Positions 61,872 through 64,000 of a stretch of 64,000 nt of DNA are shown here, piece after piece. This DNA comes from Filobasidium wieringae (taxonomy: Eukaryota > Basidiomycota > Tremellomycetes > Filobasidiales > Filobasidiaceae), in the NCBI GenBank assembly GCA_001600055.1, contig BCIV01000005.1:310001-374000 (forward strand). The letters are read 5' to 3'. A model generated the notes under the pieces. That model was not told the DNA's origin. It searched no databases and worked only from the letters and a program-made list of their open reading frames with translations. Position 1 is the first letter of the stretch. Every line of letters starts with the position of its first letter. Both the position numbers and the translations under genes were made by a program.

Positions 61872-62166
61872 CAAAACTGTGTGATAACAAGGGCTGCTAT
61901 GACTTGTTTCGATCCTCAGTGGTAGTTGCAAGCAGGCCTATAACACCTGCTGGTTTGTTAGCTCGCTCCTTTGGAGTTGCCACCGGCCCTGACAGCACAG
62001 CTGATAGATTTGTTTCTTGTCACAGCACAAATCACTATAAAAGGATCAATTAAAATACAGAATATTTGAATGATTCTGTAAGGACCACATCGTCGACGTG
62101 TGTCCGAGGGGACTGGTACCAGGGACTTGTATGTATAGCGTATGGTGTACACTATGAGGATGTATA

Positions 62167-62257
62167 ACGGATGGAGAACTCTACTACAATTGTACTACCT
62201 AAGGTCGATGAACGACTTGTAAAATTGTATTGCCCAACGGGCAGTTCTCCCATCCGT
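62167..62257. repeat. Inverted-repeat element, copy B
   Basis: 91 bp bounded by ACGGATGGAGAACT and AGTTCTCCCATCCGT, which are inverted repeats differing by one inserted base. The size and structure resemble a small non-autonomous MITE. No clear target-site duplication was seen. Confidence 0.7.
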
Positions 62258-62749
62258 GAAAACCGCGTGATAATAGAGGTCCTAATGACGTGTATATGAC
62301 CTTAGTATGTACTCGACAGGGAGTCTATAACAGATTCTACCTCAACCAAAGTCATTTGTTCTTGACGTTAGAACGTTTGACTGGGTCTGTGAATGACTGT
62401 GGTTTAACTCCCCTCCGTTGTACCCCCTCCATTCATAGCCATTCACAACTTCATCCATCACTCTGTGCAGATTACCCTCCGTTCCACAGTCCTTTGCAAA
62501 TTACACCATCTCTCAAACACAGTATGGTACTCCGCAGACGTACCAAGCGTCTAGAATGCCTTCTCCAGCATGATCCCAGATACATACACCTCCTCAAATG
62601 GTCTCTGCTGTGGATGAATGCTATTGCTTGTTCACTCCCTCACTAATTCCTTGCATTTATGTCCCCTTCTTAGATCTCTTCTGTTGCTTTGCAAAAGGTC
62701 ACTAGGTTGAACAAGGATAGTGGTAGATGTGAGTGGATGAACACCTGTT

Positions 62750-63190
62750 TTTGAGAGTTTGAATGTCAATGGGGTTCAATCTTGAACATATTCAATTTCA
62801 AGAACTTCAATCTGAAGTTTGCCTTTGAAATTTTCCAGATTTTTCCGTTGAACTTCAATGAATTCAAACGGAGTTTAGGGAGTTCAAGTGTTGAATTATT
62901 ATCGCACTTTTGTACTTCCACTTGTTTCCCTTCTTAGTCTCTGACCAAGGTAGATGGCATATTGCTAGACCTAGTAGATCTCATACAGACGCCATACAAA
63001 GCTATAGCAATGTCTGTTTTTTTTGCTGGTAGCCTTTCTTGACAGGCTTGTATATCTTGGAAGGTCAAGAGTTCATTGAACTCTTGAACAATCAAATGCC
63101 TAGGAGAAAATTCTGAACTCCTGAATGCCTAAGGAGCTCAAGTTCAAATTCAAGTTCAAGGTTATTGTAGTTCCGGATTCAATGCTCACA
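62750..63190. repeat. TTCAA/TTGAA-dense low-complexity tract
   Basis: About 440 bp carry well over twenty TTCAA or TTGAA pentamers in both orientations, often adjacent (for example GTTCAATCTTGAAC and GAACTTCAATGAATTC). There is no fixed period. Confidence 0.6.
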
Positions 63191-63689
63191 ACAAGAGGTT
63201 AATCTTGCAAACTTCTACCAATTCTAGATGATGAAGTTTGCCTTTGACTAAAGCATAACATGAATGGTAGAGGGACAACATAGGGTGTGTTGTGATTCAG
63301 TGAATAAGGTTTGTCATTGGTATCAGCCTAGGTAATAGACCTGATTCCTTCGAGTTTTCCAACAGCAGCGCTGCGTATTGTTCCAATTGGGACTATTGGA
63401 TTGTCTCCCCGATTCACTGTCTGTTATGTTGCAAATTGCAATGATTTGACATCATTGGCAATAAGCCATATGGATGACATATGGATTGGCAATCTCAAAC
63501 ACAAAGGGAATCATGGAACACAATCAACACAATTAACATACCATGAAACACAGGGGTAGCACAGCAATCACGTACTTGTGATCAATCACATGATTAGGTT
63601 GGCACAGCCCATCAATCTCGTACTACTTTATGAACAGTCCCACATTGGTCCCACAGTGGTCCCACTGGTTGCACATGATACATGTGAAC

Positions 63690-63902
63690 TGTTAACGTGG
63701 TGGTCAGTTATCCCTTGATGGAGTCTGAGATCCTGTACTCAATTACCAAATGCCAAGATGGCACCACATGGTACCAGGTTCTCTGATACATTTATATAGG
63801 AGGTCACTTTGACCTCTACTTCTGTCCTCACTTTACTTTACTTGTAATAATCAATGACTTCAATGACTACTTGACATTAGATTCATTCACCAAATTACAA
63901 CA
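63690..63902 (+). mobile_element. Candidate LTR of a retrotransposon, 213 bp
   Basis: The segment begins TGTTAACG and ends ATTACAACA, giving TGTT...AACA inverted termini typical of LTRs. A TATATA box (63794-63799) precedes a pyrimidine-rich stretch as in an LTR promoter. The sequence after it (TCTCATGGCTAGC) sits where a primer-binding site would be, but I cannot match it to a tRNA in this window. Internal genes would lie beyond the window edge. It could also be a solo LTR. Confidence 0.45.
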
Positions 63903-64000
63903 TCTCATGGCTAGCTGACCTCTGGACAATTGTTGGGCTTGAGAAACAACACCCAGGTGTCATTGTTGTATTCTCCTGGAAGGTTTGTTGCATGCTAACC

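Larger units (their letters stand above)
60853..64000. other. Gene-poor, repeat-rich right end
   Basis: More than 3 kb with no supported gene. Open frames here (such as 61100-61465 and 62290-62646) lack splice context and family motifs. The sequence is more AT-rich than the gene region and contains the diverged repeat pair, a TTCAA/TTGAA-dense tract and a candidate LTR, listed separately. It looks like decayed transposon or pericentromeric/intergenic repeat DNA. Confidence 0.65.

Noticed and set aside
62290..62646. 118-codon frame in the right-hand repeat region
   Set aside because: Composition follows the AT-rich repeat DNA; no motif, start context or splice partner.
1..64000. CRISPR arrays, bacterial operons, riboswitches or plasmid origins
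   Set aside because: The sequence is nuclear fungal DNA; no spaced direct repeats or prokaryotic signals were found.

Overview
The window is nuclear DNA of a basidiomycete fungus, most likely a tremellomycete yeast related to Cryptococcus, Kwoniella or Tremella. The reasons are: genes packed on both strands; many very short introns (mostly about 50-70 nt, GTRNGT...CTRAY...YAG); a secreted protein with a CPL1-like cysteine domain; and fungal orthologues of general eukaryotic machinery. I built gene models by joining exons by hand so that splice sites, reading phase and conserved motifs agree. Where I summed the exons, the totals divide by three.

Layout. 1-1361 (+): 3' part of an RGG-rich protein of unknown function. 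1480-2915 (-): GET2, tail-anchored protein insertion. 3127-4188 (-): oil-body-associated-like protein (DUF1264). 5035-5999 (+): EFM7-type elongation factor methyltransferase. 6069-8289 (-): DXD glycosyltransferase with a purine 8-mer tandem repeat in an intron. 8572-10997 (+): RWD/RBR E3 ubiquitin ligase. 11441-15576 (+): TAF1. 15694-19127 (-): Zn2Cys6 regulator. 19474-21473 (-): divergent CK1-like kinase. 22072-23671 (-): TFIIB. 24316-25556 (-): CTK3. 26053-32824 (+): TFIIIC B-block subunit. 32994-34371 (-): DCN1. 34688-37892 (+): DBP7 helicase. 38165-39319 (+): BAP31/YET3. 40274-41321 (+): CPL1-like secreted protein. 41557-41640 (-): intron-containing initiator tRNA-Met. 41800-44247 (-): lineage-restricted hypothetical protein. 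45226-45320 (+): intron-containing tRNA-Gln(TTG). 45481-49572 (+): MMS19/MET18. 49663-52044 (-): coiled-coil protein. 52444-57082 (+): RAV1. 57371-58258 (+): proteasome beta-4. 58545-59356 (-): PSF2. 59648-60852 (+): GDSL/SGNH esterase.

The genes are mostly housekeeping. Between about 11 and 38 kb there is a notable run of transcription and RNA machinery: TFIID, TFIIB, the CTD kinase subunit, TFIIIC, a Zn2Cys6 factor and a ribosome-biogenesis helicase. Two tRNA genes, whose promoters TFIIIC recognises, lie just beyond it.

The last 3.1 kb (60,853-64,000) is different. It has no convincing gene, lower GC, two diverged copies of a roughly 90-bp inverted-repeat element, a tract dense in TTCAA/TTGAA, and a candidate LTR (TGTT...AACA) running toward the window edge. 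It looks like transposon-derived DNA.

I found no CRISPR, plasmid or viral operon-like system. The most unusual items are a 5-nt micro-exon in TFIIB, a CxCxxC insertion in the kinase ATP lobe, GC-AG introns, a possible ultra-short intron at an in-frame stop in the coiled-coil gene, and the repeat elements at the right end.
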